A stretch of DNA of 64,000 nucleotides from Cacconaster sp033811195 (GCA_033811195.1 JAPXOZ010000004.1:47382-111381), one strand, 5' to 3'; numbered from the stretch's first letter, positions 1 to 8,609 are shown. Numbers and translations: made by a program. Notes: generated from the sequence alone by a model not told the origin.

Positions 1-1767
1 GGTGATGTGGGTAAAGCAGGTGTAAGTATCTGCTCCGTAGAGGATATGAAGGTTCTTTTCGACCAGATTCCTCTCGGAAAGATGTCAGTATCAATGACAA
101 TGAACGGTGCGGTTCTCCCTATCATGGCCTTTTACATAGTAGCAGGTCTTGAGCAGGGTGTGAAACTAGATGAGATGGCCGGAACCATTCAGAACGACAT
201 TCTCAAAGAGTTCATGGTTCGTAACACCTATATCTATCCCCCCGAGTTCTCCATGAGAATAATCGGTGATATTTTCGCCTATACCTCTCAGTTTATGCCT
301 AAGTTCAACACCATCTCCATCTCCGGCTATCATATGCAGGAAGCAGGTGCTACGAGTGACATTGAGATGGCTTATACTCTGGCTGACGGTCTTGAGTACC
401 TCCGTACGGGTATCAAGGCAGGTATTGACGTAGATGCTTTCGCACCTCGTCTTTCATTCTTCTGGGCTATCGGCATGAATCACTTCATGGAGATTGCCAA
501 GATGCGTGCAGCACGTATGATTTGGGCCAAACTGGTCAACCAATTCAATCCAAAGAATCCCAAATCCCTCTCTCTGAGGACTCACTGTCAGACTTCAGGC
601 TGGTCCCTGACAGAGCAGGATCCATTCAACAACGTTGCCAGGACCTGTATAGAGGCTATGGGTGCTGTTTTGGGCCACACCCAGTCACTTCACACAAATG
701 CTCTTGACGAGGCGATAGCACTTCCTACAGATTTCTCTGCACGTATCGCACGCAACACACAGATCTATATCCAGGAAGAGACCAATGTATGCCGCTCTAT
801 TGACCCTTGGGCAGGTTCATACTATGTTGAGAGTTTGACCAAAGAGATTGCACATAGGGCTTGGGCTCTTATTGAGGAGATAGAGAAACTCGGCGGTATG
901 GCAAAAGCCATTGAGACCGGTCTTCCTAAACTCCGTATAGAAGAAGCAGCTGCCCGTAAACAGGCACGTATTGACTCAGGCCTCGAGAAGATTATTGGTG
1001 TCAATCAATATAGACTTGATAAGGAAGATCCTATCGAGATTCTCGACGTTGACAATACTAAGGTTCGCGAGTCACAGATCAAGAGACTAAACGAGCTTCG
1101 TGCTAACAGAGATGAAGCAAAGGTAAAGGCAGCTCTTGACGCTATTACCCATGCTGTAAAGACCAAGTCCGGCAACCTGCTCGCATTGGCTGTCGAAGCA
1201 GCAAAGGTACGTGCTACTCTCGGTGAGATTTCTGATGCTTGTGAGAAAATAGTAGGTAGATATAAAGCAGTTATCCGTATGAATACAGGTGTTTACTCTT
1301 CAGAGGTAAAGAATGACTCTGATTTTGAAAAGGCAAAAGCAATGGTTGCCGAGTTTGCAAAGAAGGAAGGTCGTCAGCCCCGTATCATGGTGGCCAAACT
1401 TGGACAGGATGGTCATGACCGTGGTGCTAAAGTGGTTGCTACAGGTTATGCCGACTGCGGTTTCGACGTGGATGTAGGACCTCTATTCCAGACTCCCGAA
1501 GAGGCGGCAAAACAGGCAGTAGAGAATGACGTTCACGTAGTGGGCGTATCATCACTTGCTGCCGGTCACAAGACCCTTGTGCCACAAATTGTAAGCGAAC
1601 TTGCCAAATTAGGTCGTGAGGATATTCTCGTTGTCGTAGGCGGTGTGATTCCTGCTCAGGATTATGATGCTCTATACAAGGCCGGTGCTATGGCCATTTT
1701 CGGTCCCGGAACTCCGATTGCTACTGCGGCCATCAAGATGATGGAGATACTTAATCAGAAGTTTTAA
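1..1767 (+). CDS. mutB: Methylmalonyl-CoA mutase large subunit, 5'-truncated by window edge
   Basis: Adenosylcobalamin enzyme that interconverts succinyl-CoA and methylmalonyl-CoA, the key step of propionate formation in Bacteroidales. The frame is open to base 1 (G-D-V-G-K-A-G), so about the first 130 residues of a roughly 715-residue protein are missing and GTG at 7 is not a start. The TIM-barrel part contains SGYHMQEAGA with the catalytic-region His at codon 331-333, and the block RTHCQTSGWS. The C-terminal B12-binding domain has DGHDRG with the cobalt-ligand His at codon 1414-1416, followed by the expected SSLAAGH and VVVGGVIP segments. The small subunit mutA would lie upstream, outside the window. 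A strong hairpin follows the stop. Confidence 0.97.
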   Translation, partial: GDVGKAGVSICSVEDMKVLFDQIPLGKMSVSMTMNGAVLPIMAFYIVAGLEQGVKLDEMAGTIQNDILKEFMVRNTYIYPPEFSMRIIGDIFAYTSQFMPKFNTISISGYHMQEAGATSDIEMAYTLADGLEYLRTGIKAGIDVDAFAPRLSFFWAIGMNHFMEIAKMRAARMIWAKLVNQFNPKNPKSLSLRTHCQTSGWSLTEQDPFNNVARTCIEAMGAVLGHTQSLHTNALDEAIALPTDFSARIARNTQIYIQEETNVCRSIDPWAGSYYVESLTKEIAHRAWALIEEIEKLGGMAKAIETGLPKLRIEEAAARKQARIDSGLEKIIGVNQYRLDKEDPIEILDVDNTKVRESQIKRLNELRANRDEAKVKAALDAITHAVKTKSGNLLALAVEAAKVRATLGEISDACEKIVGRYKAVIRMNTGVYSSEVKNDSDFEKAKAMVAEFAKKEGRQPRIMVAKLGQDGHDRGAKVVATGYADCGFDVDVGPLFQTPEEAAKQAVENDVHVVGVSSLAAGHKTLVPQIVSELAKLGREDILVVVGGVIPAQDYDALYKAGAMAIFGPGTPIATAAIKMMEILNQKF

Positions 1768-1770
1768 AAA

Positions 1771-1799
1771 TTAAAGGGTTCGGATTTCGAACCCTTTAA
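1771..1799 (+). terminator. Hairpin terminator after mutB
   Basis: A perfect 12-bp stem (1771-1782 with 1788-1799) encloses a 5-nt loop and begins 3 nt after the mutB stop. Only short T-rich sequence follows, so it could act as a terminator or as an mRNA 3'-end stabiliser. Confidence 0.75.
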
Positions 1800-1803
1800 T
1801 ATT

Positions 1804-1838
1804 TAGTTCTGAGTTCTAAGTTCTGAGTATTGAGTTCC
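1804..1838 (+). repeat. Heptad-repeat island A
   Basis: Five consecutive 7-nt units (TAGTTCT, GAGTTCT, AAGTTCT, GAGTATT, GAGTTCC) sit between two terminators. The same degenerate 7-nt period recurs in six other intergenic places in this window. No gene is visible here. Confidence 0.8.
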
Positions 1839-1848
1839 GAATAAAAAA

Positions 1849-1874
1849 GAAGCTCCCTTCGAAAAGGGAGCTTC
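1849..1874 (-). terminator. Rho-independent terminator of rpsU
   Basis: An 11-bp perfect stem (1849-1859 with 1864-1874) has a TTCG tetraloop when read on the minus strand and is followed there by a TTTTTT run. It lies 47 nt beyond the rpsU stop. Confidence 0.88.
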
Positions 1875-1921
1875 CAGCTATGAAAACGGTTTATATATGA
1901 TTTTTTTGCAAAAATCCGAAG

Positions 1922-2113
1922 TTATTCGTCGAGTTGTTGCATCTTCTGAACATAGATAGCCTTTTGCTTTTGGGCTCTCCTTTTTACAGAAGGTTTCTCA
2001 AAGGTCTTACGTTTCCTGAGTTCGCGCAAAGTACCCGTCCTTTCAAATTTGCGTTTGAATTTCTTTAATGCTCGTTCAATATTTTCACCTTCTTTAACCG
2101 GTACGATAATCAT
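1922..2113 (-). CDS. rpsU: 30S ribosomal protein bS21
   Basis: Small, very basic protein of the 30S platform, 63 residues, the normal Bacteroidota length. It starts MIIVPVKEGE and has the Arg/Lys-rich helices typical of bS21. In Bacteroidota ribosomes bS21, with bS6 and bS18, is known to help hide the 3' end of 16S rRNA, which explains why most genes here lack Shine-Dalgarno sequences. This gene is the exception: it carries a long one (see 2124-2133), which fits autoregulation by free bS21. It has its own promoter and terminator, so it is probably monocistronic. It is divergent from hutU. Confidence 0.96.
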   Translation of the reverse strand: MIIVPVKEGENIERALKKFKRKFERTGTLRELRKRKTFEKPSVKRRAQKQKAIYVQKMQQLDE

Positions 2114-2123
2114 TGTTCAGTAA

Positions 2124-2133
2124 CACCTCCTTT
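2124..2133 (-). promoter_or_regulatory. Strong Shine-Dalgarno of rpsU
   Basis: On the minus strand the bases read AAAGGAGGTG, 10 nt before the rpsU ATG. That is a ten-base match to the complement of the 16S rRNA 3' end (known sequence, not in this window). No other gene start I examined in the window has a comparable site. Confidence 0.85.
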
Positions 2134-2143
2134 TTTGTGGGCA

Positions 2144-2174
2144 CAAATATAATCAGGTTTTTTGGTTTGACAAA
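2144..2174 (-). promoter_or_regulatory. Bacteroidota-type promoter of rpsU
   Basis: On the minus strand, TTTG (2174-2171), 19 nt, then TATATTTG (2151-2144) matches the -33/-7 consensus exactly. Transcription would start about 6 nt further on, leaving a short leader that contains the Shine-Dalgarno. Confidence 0.82.
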
Positions 2175-2192
2175 TTATTGGAGAAAAAAATG

Positions 2193-2200
2193 TATTTTTG
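2193..2200 (+). promoter_or_regulatory. -7 element upstream of hutU
   Basis: TATTTTTG lies 31 nt before the hutU ATG. The nearest TTTG (2166-2169) is 23 nt away, longer than the usual 19, so the -33 half is weak. It lies back to back with the rpsU promoter. Confidence 0.5.
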
Positions 2201-2231
2201 TAATAAACATTTAAAAGAACGACGATATTAA

Positions 2232-4247
2232 ATGGACAATAAAGAATTGAAACGCTTTAGGGAGTTGGTGGTACAGGGAATTCCTACCCAGCTTCCTCCA
2301 CCTGCCAGATACGACAACGAAATTAGTCATGCACCAAAACGTAAGGATATACTTACCAGAGAGGAGAAAGTCCTCGCTATCAAAAATGCTCTCAGATATT
2401 TCCCGAAAGAGCACCACAAAGAGCTTTCGACAGAATTTGCACGAGAACTTGAGAGCTACGGACGCATCTATATGTATCGTTTCCGCCCTGAGTATCCTAT
2501 AACAGCGCGTTCAATAGACGATTTTCCCCATAAATCTCGCCAAGCAGCTGCAATTATGCTGATGCTCAGCAATAATCTCGATTATGCTGTAGCCCAGCAT
2601 CCGCACGAACTCATAACTTACGGCGGCAATGGAGCCGCTTTCCAAAACTGGGCGCAGTATCTGCTAACGATGCAGTATCTCTCCCAGATGACCGACGATC
2701 AGACTCTTGTGCTATATAGCGGTCATCCGATGGGGCTCTTTCCTTCTCACAAGGAGGCTCCCCGTCTGGTGATTACCAACGGTATGGTGATTCCCAACTA
2801 CTCTTCGCAGGATCATTGGGAAAAATTCAATGCGATTGGAGTGTCGCAGTATGGTCAGATGACGGCAGGATCCTTTATGTATATAGGTCCGCAGGGTATT
2901 GTGCATGGTACTACTATCACTGTGCTAAACGCAGCGAGAATGCATAATAAAGGAAGTGATGATATCAGAGGTAAGATTTTCGTTAGTTCGGGACTTGGAG
3001 GAATGTCGGGAGCCCAGCCCAAGGCAGCAGTAATTGCAGGAGTGGTAGGGATTGTGGCGGAAATCAATCCCAAGGCAGTAAGTAAACGATATGAGCAAGG
3101 TTGGGTGGATGAGGTATATACCGATTGCGATCTGCTCATAGATAGAGCACTAAAAGCGAGTGTTGCGAAAGAAGCGGTCTCACTTGCATACAAGGGCAAT
3201 ATTGTGGATCTTTGGGAGCGTCTTGCCGACAGAGAAGTCAGGGTGGATCTGGGCAGTGACCAGACCTCGCTCCACAATCCCTTTGCCGGTGGCTATTATC
3301 CCGTCGGTCTCTCCTTTGAAGAGTCCAACAGAATGATGGCACAGGAGCCGGAACGCTTCAAGGAGGAGGTATACAAAACCCTTCGCAGACATGTGGCTGC
3401 TATCAATAGACTTACTGCACGAGGGATGTATTTCTTTGACTATGGTAACGCTTTCCTTCTGGAGGCATCCAGAGCAGGTGCTGATATTTTGGCAGCTGAC
3501 GGCAATTTCCGTTACCCGTCGTATGTTCAAGACATCATGGGACCGCTTTTCTTCGACTACGGTTTCGGCCCCTACCGCTGGGTTTGCACATCTTCCCGTG
3601 CAGAGGACTTGACTGTTACGGATGCTCTCGCAATAGAGGTATTGGAGGAAATCTTGCTTACAGCTCCGGTCGAGATACAACCTCAGCTCAAGGACAATAT
3701 ACACTGGATCAGAGAGGCGGCAGCCAATAATTTAGTAGTGGGCTCACAGGCTCGCATTCTCTATGCTGATGCTGAAGGACGCATAAAGATAGCTCTGGCG
3801 ATGAACAAGGCAATTCGTGAGGGAAGGGTTAGTGCCCCTATAGTGCTGGGACGCGACCATCACGATGTGTCGGGTACCGATTCTCCTTTCCGTGAGACTG
3901 CCAATATCTATGACGGTTCCTCCTTTACTGCAGACATGGCAATACACAATGTCATAGGAGATTCTTTCCGTGGTGCTACCTGGGTATCGATCCACAATGG
4001 TGGCGGAGTGGGTTGGGGAGAGGTGATTAACGGCGGATTTGGAATGGTGATAGATGGCAGTGAAGAGTCGGACCGCCGAATCCGGGCTATGCTCCATTGG
4101 GATGTCAATAACGGTATTGCACGCCGTAGTTGGGCACGTAACGAGGGTGCCATTTTCGCCATTAAGCGTGAAATGGAACGCACTCCATTGCTCAAGGTGA
4201 CTCTGCCCAATATCGCGGATGACGATCTTGTGGAGAGCTGTTTCTGA
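2232..4247 (+). CDS. hutU: Urocanate hydratase
   Basis: NAD-dependent cytoplasmic enzyme converting urocanate to 4-imidazolone-5-propionate, the second step of histidine degradation. At 671 residues it matches the long form found in Bacteroidales. Family blocks visible are YGGNGAAFQNWAQY, LYSGHPMGLFPS, GSFMYIGPQGIVHGT (nucleotide-binding region), GRDHHD and the late WVSIHNGGGVGWGEVINGGF. No other hut gene is in the window, so the rest of the pathway (hutH, hutI, ftcD) must be elsewhere. It lies between rpsU and xerC and is followed after 8 nt by xerC, so the three rightward genes probably share a transcript. Confidence 0.96.
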   Translation: MDNKELKRFRELVVQGIPTQLPPPARYDNEISHAPKRKDILTREEKVLAIKNALRYFPKEHHKELSTEFARELESYGRIYMYRFRPEYPITARSIDDFPHKSRQAAAIMLMLSNNLDYAVAQHPHELITYGGNGAAFQNWAQYLLTMQYLSQMTDDQTLVLYSGHPMGLFPSHKEAPRLVITNGMVIPNYSSQDHWEKFNAIGVSQYGQMTAGSFMYIGPQGIVHGTTITVLNAARMHNKGSDDIRGKIFVSSGLGGMSGAQPKAAVIAGVVGIVAEINPKAVSKRYEQGWVDEVYTDCDLLIDRALKASVAKEAVSLAYKGNIVDLWERLADREVRVDLGSDQTSLHNPFAGGYYPVGLSFEESNRMMAQEPERFKEEVYKTLRRHVAAINRLTARGMYFFDYGNAFLLEASRAGADILAADGNFRYPSYVQDIMGPLFFDYGFGPYRWVCTSSRAEDLTVTDALAIEVLEEILLTAPVEIQPQLKDNIHWIREAAANNLVVGSQARILYADAEGRIKIALAMNKAIREGRVSAPIVLGRDHHDVSGTDSPFRETANIYDGSSFTADMAIHNVIGDSFRGATWVSIHNGGGVGWGEVINGGFGMVIDGSEESDRRIRAMLHWDVNNGIARRSWARNEGAIFAIKREMERTPLLKVTLPNIADDDLVESCF

Positions 4248-4255
4248 TACACTTT

Positions 4256-5200
4256 ATGAAGATAATTGATTCATTCATCGATTGGCTTGGAGTACAGAAA
4301 AGGTATTCCCCGCGTACATTGGTTCTTTACCGTAGTGCAGTGGATGAATTTTATGCCTATATCTTTCCCGAGGGTAAAATAGAGGCAGGAGAGGAGACAT
4401 CTGTGCTCACTCCTCTCAATATTCGCGGTTTTATTGCCAGAGGACTTGAGAGCGGGCTTTCCGCTCGCACAATGAACCTTAAGTTAGCGGCTCTGAGCAG
4501 CTACTGTTCCTATCTGATGAAACAGGGAGTGATCCAGTCAAATCCTGTCAAAAAGGTATTTCGCCCCAAGGAGGAGAAAAAGCTTCCGGAGTTTTATACA
4601 GAGAAGGCTATGGGTAATTATTTCGAAGCTTTGACTGAGGAAAAACAGGAGCAGGAAGTGGAGGAACCCTTTCCGATTTTGCGCAATAGAACAATACTTT
4701 TGTTGCTTTATGCCAGCGGAATTAGGCGTGCCGAACTATGCGGCTTGAAAATCACCGACTTCGATCCTGAGAGATCGGTAATAAGGGTTTTGGGGAAGGG
4801 AGATAAATTAAGAGAAATTCCAATTCCTTATGTGATATGTCAGGAATTATTGTTATATTTGAAAAGAATTAACAGGGAGTTTCCCGGCAACAGCGACGGA
4901 TACTTCTTTTTGACCGATGTCGGACGGCCACTCTATCCGGCTTTTGTTAATAATGTAGTCAAAAAGGAACTTGAGAAGGTAGAAGGTTTTACAGGGCGAA
5001 AGTCGCCACACCTACTGAGGCATTCACTCGCGACACACCTGCTCAACCGTGGCGCCGACCTCAATAGTATCAAGGAGATCCTGGGCCACACATCCCTTGC
5101 TGCGACACAGATTTATACACACAATTCGTTCGAACAGCTAAAGAACGCATACTTAACAGCTCATCCAAGAGCAAAAAACGGAGGTAATAATGGAAATTAA
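4256..5200 (+). CDS. xerC: Tyrosine recombinase, XerC/XerD type
   Basis: Site-specific recombinase expected to resolve chromosome dimers at dif. Its 314 residues have an N-terminal SAM-like core-binding domain (about 1-100) and a C-terminal catalytic domain. All catalytic residues are present: R157 (SGIRRAEL), K184 (GKGDK), H252 and R255 (HLLRH), H278 (LGHTS) and nucleophile Y287 (IYTHN). The housekeeping context (rpsU and hpf close by) and standard length favour a Xer protein over a mobile-element integrase. XerC versus XerD is not certain from the sequence. The ATG is 8 nt after the hutU stop; the end overlaps hpf by 11 nt. Confidence 0.88.
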   Translation: MKIIDSFIDWLGVQKRYSPRTLVLYRSAVDEFYAYIFPEGKIEAGEETSVLTPLNIRGFIARGLESGLSARTMNLKLAALSSYCSYLMKQGVIQSNPVKKVFRPKEEKKLPEFYTEKAMGNYFEALTEEKQEQEVEEPFPILRNRTILLLLYASGIRRAELCGLKITDFDPERSVIRVLGKGDKLREIPIPYVICQELLLYLKRINREFPGNSDGYFFLTDVGRPLYPAFVNNVVKKELEKVEGFTGRKSPHLLRHSLATHLLNRGADLNSIKEILGHTSLAATQIYTHNSFEQLKNAYLTAHPRAKNGGNNGN

Positions 5201-5480
5201 AGTTCAATCAATCAAATTCGACGCAGACCAGAAGCTGCTTGATTTCATCGACAACAAGGTAGGTAAAATCACCAAGTACTACGAAGATATCGTGCGTACT
5301 GAAGTCAACCTCTCATTGCTTGCAGACCCACAAAACAAAAATGTAAAGATTATCGTCTACATTCCGGGCACGGAAATTATCGTTACAAAAAATGCTGACA
5401 CATTCGAGGAGGCTATCGTGGAGTGTGTAGGAGTTCTCAAAGGAGCTCTTGTATCGGCCAAGGAGAGACGATTCAAATAA
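5190..5480 (+). CDS. hpf: Ribosome hibernation-promoting factor, short form
   Basis: A 96-residue HPF/RaiA (YfiA) family protein. Proteins of this fold bind the decoding region of the 30S subunit in stationary phase and block translation. The beta-alpha-beta-beta-beta-alpha pattern is apparent, from MEIKVQSIKFDAD through a long helix and basic strands. There is no C-terminal dimerisation domain, so this is the short type. It overlaps the end of xerC by 11 nt and so is translationally coupled. The stop is 3 nt from the convergent lplA stop, with no room for a separate terminator. Confidence 0.9.
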   Translation: MEIKVQSIKFDADQKLLDFIDNKVGKITKYYEDIVRTEVNLSLLADPQNKNVKIIVYIPGTEIIVTKNADTFEEAIVECVGVLKGALVSAKERRFK

Positions 5481-5483
5481 GTT

Positions 5484-6461
5484 TTAGAAAAATAATTGGG
5501 TCAGTTCTTCGGGACTGATTCCGCAAAAATAGTCACCGGCTGCCACTTCATTGAGGCGGCCGGAAATTTTTTCAGGAGTATGTTCCACACCGCACATGAG
5601 ATTGCAGAACTCCTCTATAGGTTTATTGAAAAAGAAATCGCCTCTTATTTCCAGAGCGGAAATTTTTCTGGAAAAGACATCAAATGAAATCTCCACAAGT
5701 CCTGCCGGAAACTTTTTAACCTTGTTGAGACTATATTTAGGTGAAGCACCAAAATTCCAGAAATCTCTGCGGTATCTTGACTCCGCAAGGGCATCAATTG
5801 AGCGCAAATCTTCTTCACTCCAACTGTAGGGCTTGTACTCGCGTCCAACATAATCTGCCAGATAATCCATAAATTCGCGTACATCCATTTTATTGGGGAG
5901 ATGCTCAGAAATGTTGGTGACTCTCGAACGGTGTGACCTTACTGCTTTGCCATCAAATTTCTCCGGACGCTCTTTCAATGCCTTTGCCAGGGAATTCATC
6001 GAGGCACTGAATAGCAGTGTTCCGTGTTGCATTATTCGGTCTTTTGAAAAGCATATCGCATTACCGGAAAACTTTTTCCCATCAATCATCAAATCGTTGC
6101 GTCCTTCCAGGTATGCCTCCACTCCAAGCGAATGGAGCGCATCCAGAATAGGCTTGGTATACCTGCGGAACATCTCATTGCTTTCTTTGCGGGAAATTTT
6201 GCTTTCGAAAAAGGAAAAATTGACATTGCCGAGATCGTGAAAAACCGCACCACCTCCGCTCAATCTGCGAACTACGGGAATACCATTGGAAGAGACCCAT
6301 TCCGTATCAATTTCAGCATAAGCATTTTGGTTGCGGCCAACAATAATAGAGTCTGCATTTCGCCAGAGGCGAAAAATGCTCTCACTGAATTTTTCGAGTA
6401 GATACTCTTCAGCAGCGAGATTCCAGTTAGGATCGGTAGTGATATCGTGAATCAGGAGCAT
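5484..6461 (-). CDS. lplA: Lipoate-protein ligase A
   Basis: Attaches scavenged lipoate, via lipoyl-AMP, to E2 and GcvH lipoyl domains in the cytoplasm. It has 325 residues from the ATG at 6461 (MLLIHDIT). A longer in-frame reading to 6659 lies inside the phosphatase gene and its sequence is not family-like. The lipoyl-binding core has RLSGGGAVFHDLGNVNFSF, NDLMIDGKKFSGNA with the catalytic Lys, and QHGTLLFS. A C-terminal accessory domain follows. It overlaps the PAP2 gene end by 10 nt, making it the last gene of the hpt-adk-obgE-PAP2-lplA operon. Confidence 0.94.
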   Translation of the reverse strand: MLLIHDITTDPNWNLAAEEYLLEKFSESIFRLWRNADSIIVGRNQNAYAEIDTEWVSSNGIPVVRRLSGGGAVFHDLGNVNFSFFESKISRKESNEMFRRYTKPILDALHSLGVEAYLEGRNDLMIDGKKFSGNAICFSKDRIMQHGTLLFSASMNSLAKALKERPEKFDGKAVRSHRSRVTNISEHLPNKMDVREFMDYLADYVGREYKPYSWSEEDLRSIDALAESRYRRDFWNFGASPKYSLNKVKKFPAGLVEISFDVFSRKISALEIRGDFFFNKPIEEFCNLMCGVEHTPEKISGRLNEVAAGDYFCGISPEELTQLFF

Positions 6462-7009
6462 GCTTTTCGTAAAATGGTTTTGTAGATGAACCAGAAGAGA
6501 TATGCAATCAGCAGGCCTAGCAGTGCACCGCCAATGATGTCGGCCGGATAATGCTTCCCCACATAAATCCTGCTGTATGATATCAGTGTAGCCCATATGA
6601 AAATTAAAATTGAGTAGACTCTTTTGCGAATAATCAGAGATGAGAGAGCTGCAAAGCAAAAGGTATTGGAGGCATGTCCGGAAACAAACCCGTAGAGGGA
6701 CCCGTGAGGTTCGAGCATCCTGACACTATCTGCCAGCAAAGGCTCTTCACACGGCCTTAAGCGGCCTACACTCTCTTTTATGAATACTGAGATATATTCA
6801 CTTGCAACAAATGCCAATATAATGACGGTTATTGCGAGCAGTGCAATTCTCCATTTTTTGATTAAGAAAAGATATATCAGCACCGCTAAGTAGAGCGGTA
6901 CCCAAACCCAAACTTTTGAGAGGAAAATCATTATCGGATCAAAGAAATCCGAATGCCACCCGTTGAGTAGGGTGAAAAATTGCATATCAAGTTCGATCAA
7001 TTTCTCCAT
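6452..7009 (-). CDS. PAP2-family membrane phosphatase
   Basis: Integral membrane acid phosphatase of the type 2 phosphatidic acid phosphatase family, 185 residues with about five or six membrane helices. The three-part active site is complete: K78-x6-R85-P86 (KESVGRLRP), S110-G-H112 (VSGHASN) and S146-R147-x5-H153-x3-D157 (SRIYVGKHYPAD). Members dephosphorylate undecaprenyl pyrophosphate, lipid A or phosphatidylglycerol phosphate; the substrate cannot be told here. The start overlaps the end of obgE by 23 nt; a later ATG at residue 9 would shorten the overlap to none. It overlaps lplA by 10 nt downstream. Confidence 0.9.
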   Translation of the reverse strand: MEKLIELDMQFFTLLNGWHSDFFDPIMIFLSKVWVWVPLYLAVLIYLFLIKKWRIALLAITVIILAFVASEYISVFIKESVGRLRPCEEPLLADSVRMLEPHGSLYGFVSGHASNTFCFAALSSLIIRKRVYSILIFIWATLISYSRIYVGKHYPADIIGGALLGLLIAYLFWFIYKTILRKACS

Positions 7010-8006
7010 CGGCGTTCAGAGTCTTCCAGAGCATATCTTTGAGTTGAGTTATGCCTTCGCCGGTGAGCGAAGAGATGAAGATATAGGGAATCTTTTTGGG
7101 TAGATGCTTTTTAATTTCCTTTTTGAGTTCGTCATCGAGCATATCGGATTTAGTGATGGCCAAAAGCCGCTCCTTATCCAGCAATTCGGGATTGTATTGT
7201 TTCAGCTCATTTAGCAATACCCTATACTCTTGGGCTATATCCTTGCTGTCAGCCGGTATCATGAAGAGCAGCATAGAATTGCGTTCTATATGCCTGAGAA
7301 ATCTCAGTCCAAGGCCCCTGCCCTCGTGAGCTCCTTCTATGATGCCCGGAATATCGGCCATCACAAAAGATTTGTCATCGTAATAATTGACAATGCCGAG
7401 ATTGGGTTCGAGAGTGGTAAAAGCATAGTCGGCTATCTTGGGTTTTGCGGCTGAGACTACAGAGAGGAGAGTGGATTTGCCTGCATTTGGAAATCCCACC
7501 AGTCCCACATCGGCCAATATTTTCAGTTCGAGAACGAACCACCCTTCAATACCCTCTTCACCCGGTTGGGCATAACGAGGTGTACGATTTGTAGGGCTTT
7601 TGAAGTGATCGTTGCCAAGTCCGCCACGACCTCCTTGGGCAAGAATCATCTCCTGACCGTCATCGACTATTTCAAAAAGCACTTCACCTGTCTCGCCATC
7701 TTTGGCCACCGTACCCAGGGGTACTTTTAGGATAATGTCTTTACCATCAGCTCCCGTGCGTAGTTGTCCACTACCGTCTCCTCCGTTTTCGGCTTTTATA
7801 TGCTTACGGTATTTGAGATGAATCAGAGTCCAGAGTTGCTTGTCGCCTCTTAATATTATATGACCACCTCGTCCTCCATCTCCTCCGTCGGGACCGCCCT
7901 TCTCTACATATTTCTCCCTACGAAGGTGTGTGGAACCCTTGCCTCCGTGGCCCGACTTGCAAAAGATACGGACATAGTCTATAAAGTTGGAATTCTGATT
8001 TTTCAT
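6987..8006 (-). CDS. obgE: GTPase ObgE/CgtA
   Basis: Essential ribosome-associated GTPase involved in 50S maturation and stress signalling. The N-terminal glycine-rich Obg fold covers about residues 1-160, with many GG(D/P)GG turns. The G domain has G1 GFPNAGKST, G2 in TTLEPNLG, G3 DIPGIIEGA, G4 TKSD and G5 SSLTG. At 339 residues it lacks the long C-terminal extension seen in some species. It is the third gene of the leftward operon: adk ends 5 nt upstream and the PAP2 gene overlaps its end. Confidence 0.97.
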   Translation of the reverse strand: MKNQNSNFIDYVRIFCKSGHGGKGSTHLRREKYVEKGGPDGGDGGRGGHIILRGDKQLWTLIHLKYRKHIKAENGGDGSGQLRTGADGKDIILKVPLGTVAKDGETGEVLFEIVDDGQEMILAQGGRGGLGNDHFKSPTNRTPRYAQPGEEGIEGWFVLELKILADVGLVGFPNAGKSTLLSVVSAAKPKIADYAFTTLEPNLGIVNYYDDKSFVMADIPGIIEGAHEGRGLGLRFLRHIERNSMLLFMIPADSKDIAQEYRVLLNELKQYNPELLDKERLLAITKSDMLDDELKKEIKKHLPKKIPYIFISSLTGEGITQLKDMLWKTLNADGEIDRT

Positions 8007-8011
8007 AATAA

Positions 8012-8587
8012 TTATGAAAGCCGTTCTATCAGGAGAGATATTTTGGCAAAAATTTCTTCAATCGTACCCTCTCCGTCAATTTCGTGGTATTTTCCCTGTT
8101 TCTTATAGTAATCGATTAAAGGCTCAGTCTTGGCGTGGTAAGTAGTTATACGATTTTGGATTATCTCATCATTCATGTCATCCTTGCGATCTTCAATCAG
8201 AGCGCGATGGTGGATCCTATCTTTGACCGTATCATCACTTATGATAATGGAGATCACGCCGTTCACATCCATTTTGAGATTGTGGAGATGAGAGTCAAAA
8301 GCCGATGCCTGTGTGGTTGTACGGGGAAATCCGTCAAAAATAAATCCTGACACATCCGGATTCTGGGCAAGCTCATTTTTGACTAATTTGAGGACCATTT
8401 CGTCAGGCACGAAATTGCCGTCGTCAATTAGGGCTTTGGCTATGCGTCCGAGTTTGGTGCCGGCTTTTATTTCAGCACGAAGTAGATCTCCGGTGGAAAT
8501 GTGCCTCAAATTATATTTTTCAACCATTAGCTTGGCTTGAGTGCCTTTACCAGCGCCAGGCGGGCCAAATATGATAAAATGCTTCAT
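8012..8587 (-). CDS. adk: Adenylate kinase
   Basis: Interconverts ATP plus AMP with two ADP. It has 191 residues starting MKHFIIFGPPGAGKGTQ at 8587, with the P-loop GPPGAGKGT at the N-terminus. The AMP-binding segment is STGDLLR, the GFPRT motif reads FDGFPRTTTQ, and the LID is the short form without zinc cysteines. An in-frame extension to 8716 runs through hpt and is rejected because the P-loop belongs at the N-terminus. It lies 22 nt after hpt and 5 nt before obgE, so nucleotide salvage and obgE are co-transcribed. Confidence 0.97.
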   Translation of the reverse strand: MKHFIIFGPPGAGKGTQAKLMVEKYNLRHISTGDLLRAEIKAGTKLGRIAKALIDDGNFVPDEMVLKLVKNELAQNPDVSGFIFDGFPRTTTQASAFDSHLHNLKMDVNGVISIIISDDTVKDRIHHRALIEDRKDDMNDEIIQNRITTYHAKTEPLIDYYKKQGKYHEIDGEGTIEEIFAKISLLIERLS

Positions 8588-8609
8588 GATATATGTATCG
8601 TATATAGTG

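Noticed and set aside
1768..2231. Cobalamin riboswitch near methylmalonyl-CoA mutase
   Set aside because: Only the 3' end of mutB is present, and the region after it holds terminators, a heptad island and rpsU; no B12-box-like sequence was seen.
4256..5200. Tyrosine recombinase as a sign of an integrated element
   Set aside because: Housekeeping neighbours (rpsU, hpf), standard Xer length and no attachment repeats or mobile genes nearby point to chromosomal Xer.
6462..6659. N-terminal extension of lipoate-protein ligase
   Set aside because: It lies entirely inside the PAP2 phosphatase gene and shows no similarity to the ligase family.
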